From positions 5,208,001 to 5,272,000 of the forward strand of contig NZ_CP082161.1 in the NCBI RefSeq assembly GCF_023101665.1: DNA of 64,000 nt, in the 5' to 3' direction. Below, piece after piece: positions 1-8,534 of this stretch. Under the pieces are notes generated by a model that worked only from the letters and a program-made list of their open reading frames with translations, ran no database searches and was not told the origin of the DNA. How positions within the stretch are numbered: position 1 is the first letter of the stretch; the number at the start of each line of letters is the position of its first letter. The translations under genes were made by a program, and so were the position numbers. This DNA is from Bradyrhizobium sp. 195. Its GTDB lineage: Bacteria > Pseudomonadota > Alphaproteobacteria > Rhizobiales > Xanthobacteraceae.

Positions 1-1017
1 CTCGGCGGCGCCAAGCTGAAGCTGGTCGTGCTCGATTCCGGCGACACCACCGAGAAGGCCAAGAACGCGGCGCAGCGCATGGTGGCGCAGGAGACCGATC
101 TGGTCGCGGCCAGCGGCGCCTATCTGTCCTCGTTCACCCTCGCGGTGACGGAAGTGACCGAGCGCGCCAACCTGCCCATGCTCACCCTCTCCTACTCCGA
201 CCTGATCACCGAGCGCGGATTCAAGTACGTATTCCAGACCGCGGCCACTGCAGGTTCGCAGGCACGGCAAGCCTTGCCCCAGATCGTCAAGCTGGCGGAG
301 ACGGCCGCAGGCAAGCGGCCGAAGACGGTCGCGATCCTGACCGACAACACGGGGGCCTCGATCGCCTCCGCCAAGGCGATGCGCGAGGGCCTGCTCGCGG
401 AGAACCAGCTGCAGCTGATCGTGGACGAGACGTTCACACCGCCGCTGGCCGACGCAACCTCCCTGGTGCAGAAGATCCGTTCGGCCAAACCCGACCTGCT
501 GTTCTTCCTGCCGACCGTGATCTCGGATGCGAAGCTGCTGCTGGAGAAGATGAACGAGTTCGGCCTCGGCCAGGGCAAGATTCCGACGATCTCGTTCGGC
601 ATCGCGATCGCCGAGCCCGACATGCTGCAGACCGTCAGCGCCGAGCTGCTCCAGGGCGTCTTGACCTGCGTCGCAAGCTGGGGCGCGAAGGGCCACGAGG
701 CGCTGATCGCCGAGCTGAAGACCCGCTACAAGGAGCCGTGGATGACGCAAAACGCGATCTCCACCTATGGGGACATGTGGGTGATCAAGGACGCGCTGGA
801 GAAAGCCGGCAAGGCCGATCGCGTCGCCGTCGGCGAAGCGCTTCGCACCATGGATGGCGGTCCATCGAAATATTACCCGCTGGGCGAGATCAAGTTCGAC
901 GAGAAAGGCCGCCGCGTCGGCGCCGGCATGACCATCGTGCAGTGGCAGGCCGGCGTGCCGGTGACGGTGTTCCCGCCCGAATTGGCGCTGGCAAAACCGT
1001 TCTGGCCGAAGAACTGA
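1..1017 (+). CDS. ABC transporter substrate-binding protein, branched-chain amino-acid type (5' partial)
   Basis: The reading frame is open from the first base of the window, so the N-terminus and signal peptide lie upstream. The visible 338 residues have the two-lobed periplasmic-binding (Peripla_BP_6) pattern: an early segment with AQRMVAQE and ANLPMLTLSYSD, then a central KTVAILTDN strand and a C-terminal AISTYGDMWVIKDALEKA helix. The family captures small organic acids or amino acids for an ABC importer. No permease or ATPase is visible downstream, so these should be upstream. It leads a plus-strand run of catabolic genes and probably binds the compound they degrade; the ligand cannot be read from sequence. 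Confidence 0.88.
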   Translation, partial: LGGAKLKLVVLDSGDTTEKAKNAAQRMVAQETDLVAASGAYLSSFTLAVTEVTERANLPMLTLSYSDLITERGFKYVFQTAATAGSQARQALPQIVKLAETAAGKRPKTVAILTDNTGASIASAKAMREGLLAENQLQLIVDETFTPPLADATSLVQKIRSAKPDLLFFLPTVISDAKLLLEKMNEFGLGQGKIPTISFGIAIAEPDMLQTVSAELLQGVLTCVASWGAKGHEALIAELKTRYKEPWMTQNAISTYGDMWVIKDALEKAGKADRVAVGEALRTMDGGPSKYYPLGEIKFDEKGRRVGAGMTIVQWQAGVPVTVFPPELALAKPFWPKN

Positions 1018-1046
1018 CAACCCCGAACAAGAAACGGAAAACAAAA

Positions 1047-1427
1047 ATGGACAAGGCGACCTACGACCGCGGTCTCGAGATCCGCAAGAGCGTGCTCGGC
1101 AACGAGTTTGTCGACAAGGCGATCGCATCCGCGGACGAGTTCAACCGCCCGATGCAGGACCTGACCACCGAGTATTGCTGGGGCTACGTCTGGGGCCGCG
1201 AAGGCCTGACACGAAAGACCCGGAGCTTCCTTAACCTTGCAATGCTCTGCGCGCTCAACCGCCCGCATGAGCTGAAGACGCACGTCCGCGGCGCGCTCGC
1301 CAACGGCGCGACCCGGGAGGAAATCCGCGAGGTCTTCATGCAGGTCGCGATCTATTGCGGCGTGCCGGCCGGCGTCGATGCGTTCCGAAACGCGAAGGAA
1401 GTCTTCGCCGAGCTCGACAAGGCATAA
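1047..1427 (+). CDS. Carboxymuconolactone decarboxylase family protein
   Basis: This 126-residue protein starts at ATG 1047, 29 bases after the binding-protein stop. It has the small all-helical CMD fold pattern: TRKTRSFLNLAMLCALN, then ELKTHVRGALANGATREEI and VFMQVAIYCGVPAG. The last block is close to 4-carboxymuconolactone decarboxylase (PcaC, about 130 residues). The AhpD-type CxxC is absent, so a decarboxylase or lactone-processing role fits better than a peroxidase role. The true substrate is unknown. Its position between a transporter and two dehydrogenases suggests a ring-cleavage or related catabolic step. Confidence 0.85.
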   Translation: MDKATYDRGLEIRKSVLGNEFVDKAIASADEFNRPMQDLTTEYCWGYVWGREGLTRKTRSFLNLAMLCALNRPHELKTHVRGALANGATREEIREVFMQVAIYCGVPAGVDAFRNAKEVFAELDKA

Positions 1428-1442
1428 CGGAGCGTGACGGCG

Positions 1443-2213
1443 ATGAAGGGCAAATGGGCGCTCGTGACCGGTGCGACCGCAGGCCTTGGCCTCGCCATGG
1501 CGGAAGGCCTGGCCGGCGCGGGTGCCAACATTGTCCTGCACGACCTCGCTCAGCCGAAACAGGTTGCGGATGTCCTTCGCGCCCGCTTCGGCGTCGAAAC
1601 GATAGCTGTCGGCGTCGATCTGTCCCGACGCGAGGCGATCGAGGCCATGATGGCGGACCTGCTCGACCGCTGCGGCGCCATCGACATCCTCGTCAACAAT
1701 GCGGTCATCAGGCATTTTTCAGCAATCGAGCAGTTTCCGCCCGATCGCTGGGACGAGGCGCTGGCCGTCAACCTCTCGGCGCCGTTCCACCTCATTCGCC
1801 TGGCGCTGCCCGCGATGAAGCAGCGCGGCTGGGGCCGGATCATCAACATGGGGTCGATCTATTCGACCCGCGCGGTCGAGGACCGCATCGACTACGTCAC
1901 CACCAAGACGGCAATTCTCGGCATGACCCGCGCGGTCGCCATCGAGACGGCGCGCAGCGGCATCACCTGCAACACGCTCTGCCCCGGCACGCTGCCGACG
2001 CCGGCCATCCTGAACAAGATCGCGACGATGGCATCGAACAGCGGTCGTCCCGTCGCGGACGTGACGCGCGACTATCTCGACGAGCGCCAGCCGACGCAGC
2101 GCTTCATCGAAATGGACGCCGTCGCCGCCATGGTCGTCTTTCTCTGTGGTCCCGCCGCAAACGACATCACCGGCGCCAGCCTGCCGATCGACGGCGGCTG
2201 GTCGGTCGCATGA
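1443..2213 (+). CDS. SDR family NAD(P)-dependent oxidoreductase
   Basis: A classical short-chain dehydrogenase of about 256 residues. The cofactor motif TGATAGLG is near residues 9-16, followed by the LVNNA strand, a catalytic Ser in NMGSIYS and YVTTK as the YxxxK pair; it ends LPIDGGWSVA. ATG 1443 is preferred because GGAG at 1429-1432 lies 10 bases upstream; a GTG at 1434 is the alternative. NNA-V replaces the usual NNAG. It sits 15 bases after the CMD-family gene, so co-transcription is likely. The substrate alcohol or ketone is not predictable. Confidence 0.88.
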   Translation: MKGKWALVTGATAGLGLAMAEGLAGAGANIVLHDLAQPKQVADVLRARFGVETIAVGVDLSRREAIEAMMADLLDRCGAIDILVNNAVIRHFSAIEQFPPDRWDEALAVNLSAPFHLIRLALPAMKQRGWGRIINMGSIYSTRAVEDRIDYVTTKTAILGMTRAVAIETARSGITCNTLCPGTLPTPAILNKIATMASNSGRPVADVTRDYLDERQPTQRFIEMDAVAAMVVFLCGPAANDITGASLPIDGGWSVA

Positions 2214-2237
2214 GAGCATTGGAATGGGAGTGCTGCG

Positions 2238-2978
2238 ATGACTGAACCATCTGGCCAGACCGTCGTGCTGACGGGTGCCGCCGGCGGCATGGGACGCGCC
2301 ATCACCAAGGCGCTGCTGGACAGCGGCCGCCGCGTCGTGCTGGTTGACCGCGACGCCAAGGCTCTTCAGGAGCTGGCAGCTGCGGCAGGCAACGCGGTTT
2401 TTCCGATCCAGCTCGACGTCAGCGATGCAAACGGCGTCGATCGCCTGCCCGATGCCATTCCCGCTCATTTCAAGCCGGTCGACGTTCTCATCAACAATGC
2501 CGGCCACGACATTGGCGGCCGGACGCGCTTCGACATTGGTTCTGCGGACGACTGGTCCAACATCATCCAGACCAATCTGATCGGCCTGATGCGTGTCACG
2601 CGCGCGATCCTGCCCGGCATGGTCCAGCGCAACGCCGGTCATGTCGTCAACATCAGCTCGATCAACGCGGTCCGGATCGTGCCTGACATGGCGGCCTACA
2701 GCACCAGCAAGGCGGGCGTGCACATGTTCACCGAGACCCTCCGGGGCGAGCTGGCCGAAACCGCAATCCGGGTGACCGAGCTGCAGCCCGGCCTGACCCG
2801 GACCAACATCATCCTGACCCGCTACCGCGGCGATCAGCAGAAGGAAAAAGACTATTTCGACCAGTTCAGGATGACGCTCGATCCGGCCGATATCGCCCGC
2901 TCGATCGTCTTCGCCCTCGACCAGCCCGCCCACGTTCAAATTGCCGAAATGATGATTCTGCCTGTAAATCGATATTGA
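2238..2978 (+). CDS. SDR family NAD(P)-dependent oxidoreductase (second paralogue)
   Basis: A 246-residue short-chain dehydrogenase with TGAAGGMG near the N-terminus, LINNAGH, VNISSINA and the catalytic YSTSK. It lacks the usual C-terminal DGG motif and ends AEMMILPVNRY, like the YdfG/serine-dehydrogenase-like SDR branch. GGGAG lies 9 bases before the ATG. It differs clearly from the SDR immediately upstream, so the two probably act at different steps of the same pathway. Confidence 0.87.
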   Translation: MTEPSGQTVVLTGAAGGMGRAITKALLDSGRRVVLVDRDAKALQELAAAAGNAVFPIQLDVSDANGVDRLPDAIPAHFKPVDVLINNAGHDIGGRTRFDIGSADDWSNIIQTNLIGLMRVTRAILPGMVQRNAGHVVNISSINAVRIVPDMAAYSTSKAGVHMFTETLRGELAETAIRVTELQPGLTRTNIILTRYRGDQQKEKDYFDQFRMTLDPADIARSIVFALDQPAHVQIAEMMILPVNRY

Positions 2979-3001
2979 ATCATTCAAACCAAGGCCCGGA
3001 C

Positions 3002-3718
3002 ATGGAAAGACGTCGCGAATTGCAGTCGACACTCCGCATCGAGGACGTCCCGACCGTCCGGGCGATGGTGGCGCAAAAGCTGCGCGCGGCGATCATGTCG
3101 GGAACGCTGAAGCCGGGCCAGCGCCTGGTCGAGCGCGAGCTCTGCGAGATGATGGGCGTCAGCCGCCCCTCGATCCGCGAAGCGCTGCGTGCGCTCGAAG
3201 CCGACGGGCTGGTCAACACGGTCCCGCACCGCGGCCCCGTGGTTTCCACGATCAGCCTCGAAGAGGCGCGGCAGCTCTACGCCGCGCGCGCCGTGCTCGA
3301 AGGCTTCGCCGGCCGCGAATGCGCCAGGCTGCATGACCCGGAAGTGGCGCGCCGGATCGGGGACGCCCTGACTCGCCTGAAGGCCGCGGCGGCCAAACAG
3401 GATCTCATCGGGTGCCTCGAGGCCAAGACCGACTTTTACGCCGCGCTGATCGGTGGCTGCCGCAATGCCTTCATCGAGCGCGCGCTCAAGCCGCTCCACG
3501 ACCGGATCCAGCTGTTGCGGATCACCTCGATGTCGCAACCGAAGCGGATCAACAAGAGCCTTCGCGAGGTCACCGCGATCTGGCGTGCGATCCAGAACGG
3601 CGATGCGGATCTCGCCGAGCGTTGCTGCGTCGACCACATCAATGCGGCTGCGGTGGCCGCCCTCGACATGATCGAAAAATCGTCGGCGGCCAAGGAGGCG
3701 GCGCCTTCCGACGACTGA
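3002..3718 (+). CDS. GntR family transcriptional regulator, FCD domain
   Basis: This 238-residue protein has an N-terminal winged helix (about residues 20-85: VAQKLRAAIMSGTLKPGQRLVERELCEMM in pieces, then SRPSIREALRALEADGLV) and a C-terminal helical FCD ligand domain. That is the FadR/VanR architecture, which usually represses catabolic genes until an organic acid binds. ATG 3002 follows AAGG at 2991-2994; an upstream TTG at 2975 overlapping the SDR stop is less likely. It lies within the catabolic cluster and is its likely local regulator. Confidence 0.88.
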   Translation: MERRRELQSTLRIEDVPTVRAMVAQKLRAAIMSGTLKPGQRLVERELCEMMGVSRPSIREALRALEADGLVNTVPHRGPVVSTISLEEARQLYAARAVLEGFAGRECARLHDPEVARRIGDALTRLKAAAAKQDLIGCLEAKTDFYAALIGGCRNAFIERALKPLHDRIQLLRITSMSQPKRINKSLREVTAIWRAIQNGDADLAERCCVDHINAAAVAALDMIEKSSAAKEAAPSDD

Positions 3719-3741
3719 GAAATGCCGCCAGGGAGTGTTCG

Positions 3742-4716
3742 ATGAAGTTTCTCGTACGATCGCTGATCCTGTTCCTCCTGCTCTGTCCTCGCGACGCGGC
3801 GATCGCGGACGACTACCCCGCCCGGCCGGTCACGGTCATCGTGCCGTTCTCCGCCGGCGGTCCCGGCGACGTCATCGCACGCATCCTCGGCAGCGCCATG
3901 AGCGCGACGCTGAAACAGTCCATCGTCATCGAGAATGTCGTCGGCGCCGGCGGCACGCTCGGCACCAACCGCGTCGCCAAGGCCGCCCCCGACGGCTACA
4001 CGGTGCTTCTGATGCACGTCGGCCAGGCCACCGCGCCTTCCCTCTACGCCAAGCTGCCGTTCGACCCGGTCGGCGATTTCGCTCCGATCGGGCTCGTCAC
4101 CGACGTCCCGATGATCCTCGTGGCGCGACCGAACTTTCCGGCCAAGGATCTTCGCGATCTGGTGACGACCATTCGCAACGCCGGCGACAAGATCACCTTC
4201 GGCAATGTCGGTCTCGGCTCGGCCTCGCAGCTCTGCGGCCTGATGTTCATGAGCGCCACCGATACCAAGCTCACCCCGATCTACTACAAGGGCGGCGGAC
4301 CGGCGCTGAACGACGTCATCGCCGGCCATATCGACGTCTATTGCGATCCCGCGACCGGACCGACGCCCTATATCCAGTCGAACACGATCAAGGGCTACGC
4401 GATCACCAGCAAGACGCGCGTGGCGACGTTGCCCGGCGTGCCGACCTCGGCCGAAGCCGGCGTTCCCGCATTCGACGTGACGACGTGGTATGGTCTCTAC
4501 GCGCCGAAGGGGACACCGAAACCCGTGATCGACCATCTCGTGGGCGCGCTGCAGACAGCGCTGAAGGATCCCGCCCTGATCAGCCGCTTTGCCGAGCTCA
4601 GCATGGCGCCGGTCGAGCCCGAGCGTGCGACGCCGGAAGCGCTCGAGACATTCCTGAAAGCCGAGATCGGCAAATGGGGACGGATCATCAAAGCGGCCGG
4701 AATCGAGCCGCAATAG
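3742..4716 (+). CDS. Tripartite tricarboxylate transporter (Bug family) substrate-binding protein
   Basis: A 324-residue exported receptor. A signal peptide (KFLVRSLILFLLLC) is followed by the Bug landmarks YPARPVTVIVPFSAGGPGD, ENVVGAGGTLGTNRVAKA and PDGYTVLL. GGGAG lies 6 bases before ATG 3742. Bug receptors deliver carboxylates to TctAB-type transporters or to sensor systems; no TctA/TctB gene is nearby. With the ABC receptor at the other end of the operon, this gives one cluster two unrelated solute receptors. Confidence 0.9.
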   Translation: MKFLVRSLILFLLLCPRDAAIADDYPARPVTVIVPFSAGGPGDVIARILGSAMSATLKQSIVIENVVGAGGTLGTNRVAKAAPDGYTVLLMHVGQATAPSLYAKLPFDPVGDFAPIGLVTDVPMILVARPNFPAKDLRDLVTTIRNAGDKITFGNVGLGSASQLCGLMFMSATDTKLTPIYYKGGGPALNDVIAGHIDVYCDPATGPTPYIQSNTIKGYAITSKTRVATLPGVPTSAEAGVPAFDVTTWYGLYAPKGTPKPVIDHLVGALQTALKDPALISRFAELSMAPVEPERATPEALETFLKAEIGKWGRIIKAAGIEPQ

Positions 4717-4846
4717 GCTTGCGCTGATGCGACCGGCGAACTCTCGCTAGGCAGCACAAATCCAGTGCGGCGGAATCGACCGCAACGACGCAATCCCAAG
4801 GGATTGCGTCTGGAAAACTCAATGATTTCAATAAGAGAAAGAGCCC

Positions 4847-4931
4847 TGGTGCGCTCGGAGGGACTCGAACCCCCACGATTTTACTCACTGCCACCTCAAG
4901 GCAGCGCGTCTACCAGTTCCGCCACGAGCGC
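4847..4931 (-). tRNA. tRNA-Leu (GAG anticodon)
   Basis: Read on the minus strand, an acceptor stem GCGCTCG pairs with CGAGCGC. There is a long class II variable arm, a T-arm containing GGTTCGAGTCC, and an encoded 3' CCA. The anticodon stem CTGCC/GGCAG encloses the loop TTGAGGT, giving anticodon GAG (decodes CUC/CUU). Length about 85 nt. No integrase or duplicated tRNA end is seen nearby. Confidence 0.95.
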
Positions 4932-5134
4932 TTTGGGGATGCCGGCCTGAGGCTTGAGGGCCGGCCGGATCAACGGCGCCGATCTAACAAATCCATCAGA
5001 GGGGTACAAGCCTGCAAAAGCCCTGAATTCCACAAGCTTTGCAGGAAAGTTCGGGCCCCCTCGCCCGAATCGGCATGACCGGGGGTGTCCGGGCCGCTAC
5101 GGCGTGCCCAGGCAGCTACCGCTTGCCCAGGCCG

Positions 5135-5377
5135 TTACCGCGTGCCCGGTGAGCGCGGCAGCATCTGCTTGACCTCGACCGCGATCCGGTTGCGGTCGAC
5201 CAGGACGACGCCGGAAGCGACCGGCAGATTATTGGCCAAAACCTTGACCTCGTCGGCCTCGGTTGCGTCCAGTTCGATGATGGCGCCGCGGGAAAGACGT
5301 AATACTTGATGGATCGGCATGGTGGTCGTCCCGAGGACGACCATGAGATCCACGGTAACTTTATCGAGGGTGGGCAC
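5135..5377 (-). CDS. FliM/FliN (SpoA) family flagellar motor switch-like protein
   Basis: An 80-residue protein that is essentially one SpoA domain: VTVDLMVVLGTTTMPI, then LSRGAIIELD, DEVKVLANN and ASGVVLVDRNRIAVEV. This is the FliN C-terminal signature (C-ring of the flagellar switch). It is shorter than most FliN proteins, lacking an N-terminal extension, and no other flagellar gene is nearby. The start is a GTG at 5377. It is divergent from lipB. It may be a second FliN or a SpoA-type partner protein. Confidence 0.78.
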   Translation of the reverse strand: MPTLDKVTVDLMVVLGTTTMPIHQVLRLSRGAIIELDATEADEVKVLANNLPVASGVVLVDRNRIAVEVKQMLPRSPGTR

Positions 5378-5444
5378 TGTCAGGACCGCCGCAACTTGAG
5401 ACTGGCATTTGCTCCCGAGATGATCACCACGTTATGGTTAGCCA

Positions 5445-6194
5445 ATGGTTAATTCGCCTCAAAACCCACGCCAAAACCAGCGTCAAGAGCTCGATTTGAC
5501 GTCGTTCTCCGCCGCAGGCGGCGAGCCCGTCGAGTGGCGCATCTCGGACGCGCCAGTGCCCTATGCCGAGGCGGTGGCCGCCATGGAAGCCCGGGTCGCC
5601 GCCATCGCGGCCGGCGAAGCCGCGGAGCTGGTCTGGCTGCTCGAACACCCCCCGCTCTACACCTCCGGCACCTCGGGCAAGGCCACCGACCTGCTCGATC
5701 CCCGATTCCCGATCTTCGCCACCGGACGAGGCGGCCAGCTCACCTATCACGGGCCCGGCCAGCGGGTGGCTTATGTCATGCTGGACCTCAAGCGCCGGCG
5801 ACCGGACGTCCGGGCCTATGTCGCGAGCCTGGAGGAGCTGATTCTGCGCACGCTCGCCGCCTTCAACGTCCGCGGTGAGCGGCGCGAGGACCGGGTCGGG
5901 GTCTGGGTCAAGCGGCCCGACAAGGGCGAAGGTTACGAGGATAAGATCGCCGCGATCGGCGTCCGGCTGAAGCGCTGGGTCTCGTTCCACGGCATCGCGA
6001 TCAATGTCGAGCCCGAGCTATCGCATTTCGCCGGCATTGTGCCGTGCGGCGTCACTGACGCCCGCTACGGCGTCACCTCGCTGGTCGATCTCGGCCAGCT
6101 CGTGACCATGACTGATGTCGACGTCGCACTCCGCCAGGCGTTCGAGGAGCTGTTCGGCCCGACACGCGCGCTGGTGCCGGAGGCGGCGCTCTAA
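5445..6194 (+). CDS. lipB: Octanoyltransferase LipB
   Basis: A 249-residue lipoyl(octanoyl) transferase that moves octanoyl groups from acyl carrier protein to lipoyl domains of 2-oxoacid dehydrogenases. Diagnostic segments are the HPP(L/V)YTSG block, [13 protein letters not shown] (acyl-binding), the catalytic-lysine region [14 protein letters not shown] and the catalytic cysteine in GIVPCG. The N-terminal 20 residues are a variable Gln/Asn-rich extension. It is cytosolic and monocistronic here. Confidence 0.96.
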   Translation: MVNSPQNPRQNQRQELDLTSFSAAGGEPVEWRISDAPVPYAEAVAAMEARVAAIAAGEAAELVWLLEHPPLYTSGTSGKATDLLDPRFPIFATGRGGQLTYHGPGQRVAYVMLDLKRRRPDVRAYVASLEELILRTLAAFNVRGERREDRVGVWVKRPDKGEGYEDKIAAIGVRLKRWVSFHGIAINVEPELSHFAGIVPCGVTDARYGVTSLVDLGQLVTMTDVDVALRQAFEELFGPTRALVPEAAL

Positions 6195-6369
6195 GCCGCT
6201 TGTTCTCCGCAGGCGCGGAATCGGCTAGGCTTCACTCCGGCGCCGCCCACGCCTCCCCCTCCGCCGGGAAAGCAGACTTCATGCCGGGCGACGAGACCAT
6301 CGGACCGACTGTTCGGGCGCCAGGCATAAGGAGGGATTGCGCTTCTGCCCGCGATGGGAGGTTCTTTCG

Positions 6370-7083
6370 ATGAAGTTGTCTGCACCGATCTATCATCTGA
6401 AGCGAAAAGCAAAGCGGCTGTCGCGCGACGAAAACATCCCGCTGCACGATGCGCTCGACCGCGTCGCCGCGACGGAAGGTTTTTCCGCCTGGAGCATGCT
6501 CGCGGCGAAAGCTGCCGCGATGACGCCGGCGAACAAGCTGTTCCCGCAATTCCGGCCGGGCGACATGGTGCTGGTCGGGGCGCGCCCCGGTCACGGCAAG
6601 ACGCTGATGAGCCTCGAGCTTGCCGTGGAGGCGATGCGGTCCGGCCATCGCGCCGCGTTCTTCTCGCTCGAATATACCGAGAAGGACGTTCTGGAGCGCT
6701 TGCGGGCGATCGGCGTGGACCCCGCGCAATTCGAAAAGCTCTTCGAGGTCGATTGCTCCGATGCCATCAGCGCCGATCACGTCGTCAAGCAGATGGCCGC
6801 GGCTCCCAGCGGCACATTCGTGGTGATCGACTATCTGCAGCTGCTCGACCAGCGGCGGGAAAACCCTGATCTCACCGTTCAGGTGCGCGCGCTGAAATCC
6901 TTCGCGCGCGACAAGGGACTGATCGTCGTCTTCATTTCGCAGATCGACCGGTCCTATGATCCGTCGATAAAACCCTGCCCCGATCTGTGCGATGTCCGGT
7001 TGCCGAACCCGCTGGACCTGAAGCTGTTCGACAAGACGTGCTTCCTGAACAATGCCGAGGTTCAGTTCCGCGCCGCAAGCTGA
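6370..7083 (+). CDS. Orphan DnaB-like (RecA-fold) ATPase
   Basis: A 237-residue protein resembling only the C-terminal motor of replicative helicase DnaB. Walker A GARPGHGKT is at residues 70-78, FFSLEYTEKD follows (compare FFSLEM in DnaB), Walker B FVVIDYLQLL is at about 150-159 and VFISQIDR is sensor-like. It is half the size of DnaB and has no DnaB N-terminal domain. Instead residues 8-48 form a helical segment with ALDRVAATEGFSAWSMLAAK. ATG 6370 follows GGGAGG. No replication gene is nearby, so helicase activity is unproven. Confidence 0.75.
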   Translation: MKLSAPIYHLKRKAKRLSRDENIPLHDALDRVAATEGFSAWSMLAAKAAAMTPANKLFPQFRPGDMVLVGARPGHGKTLMSLELAVEAMRSGHRAAFFSLEYTEKDVLERLRAIGVDPAQFEKLFEVDCSDAISADHVVKQMAAAPSGTFVVIDYLQLLDQRRENPDLTVQVRALKSFARDKGLIVVFISQIDRSYDPSIKPCPDLCDVRLPNPLDLKLFDKTCFLNNAEVQFRAAS

Positions 7084-7090
7084 CAATCAG

Positions 7091-7119
7091 GCCGCGGGTG
7101 AGATGGTCTCACCCGCGGC
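7091..7119. terminator. Bidirectional hairpin terminator
   Basis: Perfect 13-bp arms (GCCGCGGGTGAGA and its complement) around a 3-base loop, lying between the convergent DnaB-like gene and the tautomerase gene. Confidence 0.75.
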
Positions 7120-7128
7120 TCTAAGGCC

Positions 7129-7551
7129 TCACGCCGCCTTGAGCGAAACCTCGAGCTTGCCGGCGATGTAGCGCCGCTCCTGGGTCAGGCCGCCAAAGCC
7201 GTAGGCATCGCCCTTGACCTCGTCGACATGCAGATAGGTCTCGGGATGCAGCGGGCCGAGAATCTCGGCCATGCGCCTGAACATCGCGGCGAGATAGGCT
7301 GCCTTTTCGTCCTTGGTGTTGGTGCCTTCGCTGACGTGGATGTCGATCCAGTAGCTTGCAAGCTTCTGCTCGGCCAGCGACTTGCCGCCGGCGAACCAGT
7401 CATCGGCATCGACCGGCTTGACGATGATGGCGGTCACCTTCGGATCCTTGTGCAGGATCTCAGCGGTGAGCTCGGACACGGCGCTCGCGATGTCAGCCTT
7501 CAGCGAGGGCGACTGGCGGGAGGTGGTGTAAGCCACGGTGATCAGGGGCAT
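7129..7551 (-). CDS. Tautomerase (4-oxalocrotonate tautomerase superfamily)
   Basis: A 140-residue protein beginning MPLITVAYTTSRQ. Removal of Met would expose the catalytic amino-terminal proline typical of the superfamily. AIIVKPVDADDWFAGG and WIDIHVSEGTNTKDEKAAY match the two beta-alpha-beta halves, so this is a fused-length tautomerase. It is transcribed away from a LysR gene with a LysR box between them, so the LysR protein probably controls it. The substrate is unknown. Confidence 0.85.
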   Translation of the reverse strand: MPLITVAYTTSRQSPSLKADIASAVSELTAEILHKDPKVTAIIVKPVDADDWFAGGKSLAEQKLASYWIDIHVSEGTNTKDEKAAYLAAMFRRMAEILGPLHPETYLHVDEVKGDAYGFGGLTQERRYIAGKLEVSLKAA

Positions 7552-7621
7552 TGTCGTTCTCCTCAACATGTCGCGCGATTTGCGCGGCGTTGGTGAGAAG
7601 CTAGACCTCCGGCCGTCATTT

Positions 7622-7646
7622 TGGTATCTTATCTATGTTGATACCA
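7622..7646. promoter_or_regulatory. LysR-type operator (T-N11-A box)
   Basis: TGGTATC and GATACCA form a perfect 7-bp inverted repeat separated by 11 bases, the classic LTTR recognition geometry. It is centred between the divergent tautomerase and LysR genes. A downstream AT-rich stretch (7647-7672) carries a repeated ATAATAAAT and likely contains the LysR-gene promoter. Confidence 0.8.
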
Positions 7647-7672
7647 GTGATAATAAATGATAATAAATCATA

Positions 7673-8530
7673 ATGACGACAGCCACACTCGACATCGCCA
7701 CCATCAAGGCCTTCCTGCTGGTCGCCGACCTCCAGAGCTTTACCCGCACCGCCGAAGCGCTCGGCACGACGCAGGCCGCCGTTAGCCTCAAGCTGCAACG
7801 GCTGGAGACGCTGCTGGGCAAACGCCTCGTCGAGCGCTCGCCGCGCGCGGTCCGGCTCACCGCCGACGGCGCCGGATTCCTCGAACGCGCCCGTGCGCTG
7901 ATCGCGGCGCATGATCGTGCATTGACGGGTGATGCACCGGCCGCGCAATCGCTCTCGCTCGGCATCTCCGATCACGCGGCGGGCCCTGAACTGGTGCCGC
8001 TGCTCGAACGGCTGCACGCCATGTCGTCAAACCTCACCCTCGCCGTCACCATCGGCTTCTCGCGCGAGATGCAGGATGCCTATGATGAAGGTCAGCTCGA
8101 TGCGGTGATCGTCCGCCAGGAAGGCAGCCGCCGCGGCGGCGAGAAGCTGACTGAGGACGAGTTCGGCTGGTTCGCATCGCGACGCTTCACGCTGCCGAAG
8201 GACGAAGCGCTGCCGCTCGCGACCCTCGCCCCGCCCTGCGGCGTCCGCGCCGTCGCCGTCCGCACACTCGACAAGGCCGGCCTCGCCTGGCGCGAGCGCT
8301 TTGTCGGCGGCGGCGTGACGGCAGTGGTCGCGGCCGCACTTGCCGGACTTGCGATTGCGCCGCTGGCGCGGCGGATCGCGCCTCCCGGGCTGATCGACAT
8401 CGGACCCACGCACAGGCTGCCGAAGCTCGGCAGCTCCAAGGTGATGCTGCATTCGAAGGTCAGCGATCCCGCCAAGCTCGCGGCACTACGCGCGGTCGCG
8501 GCGACGTTTCGGAGTGTAGCTGCCACCTGA
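7673..8530 (+). CDS. LysR family transcriptional regulator
   Basis: A 285-residue LTTR. The N-terminal winged helix (residues about 6-65) reads IKAFLLVADLQSFTRTAEALGTTQAAVSLKLQRLE. An effector domain follows (SLSLGISDHAAGPELVPLL and similar). It is divergent from the tautomerase gene with a T-N11-A box in the gap, the standard LTTR target layout. No Shine-Dalgarno sequence is obvious before the ATG. Confidence 0.92.
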   Translation: MTTATLDIATIKAFLLVADLQSFTRTAEALGTTQAAVSLKLQRLETLLGKRLVERSPRAVRLTADGAGFLERARALIAAHDRALTGDAPAAQSLSLGISDHAAGPELVPLLERLHAMSSNLTLAVTIGFSREMQDAYDEGQLDAVIVRQEGSRRGGEKLTEDEFGWFASRRFTLPKDEALPLATLAPPCGVRAVAVRTLDKAGLAWRERFVGGGVTAVVAAALAGLAIAPLARRIAPPGLIDIGPTHRLPKLGSSKVMLHSKVSDPAKLAALRAVAATFRSVAAT

Positions 8531-8534
8531 AGTC

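Noticed and set aside
4847..4931. tRNA-Leu as an integration site for a genomic island
   Set aside because: No integrase, no duplicated tRNA 3' end and no clear composition change on either side.
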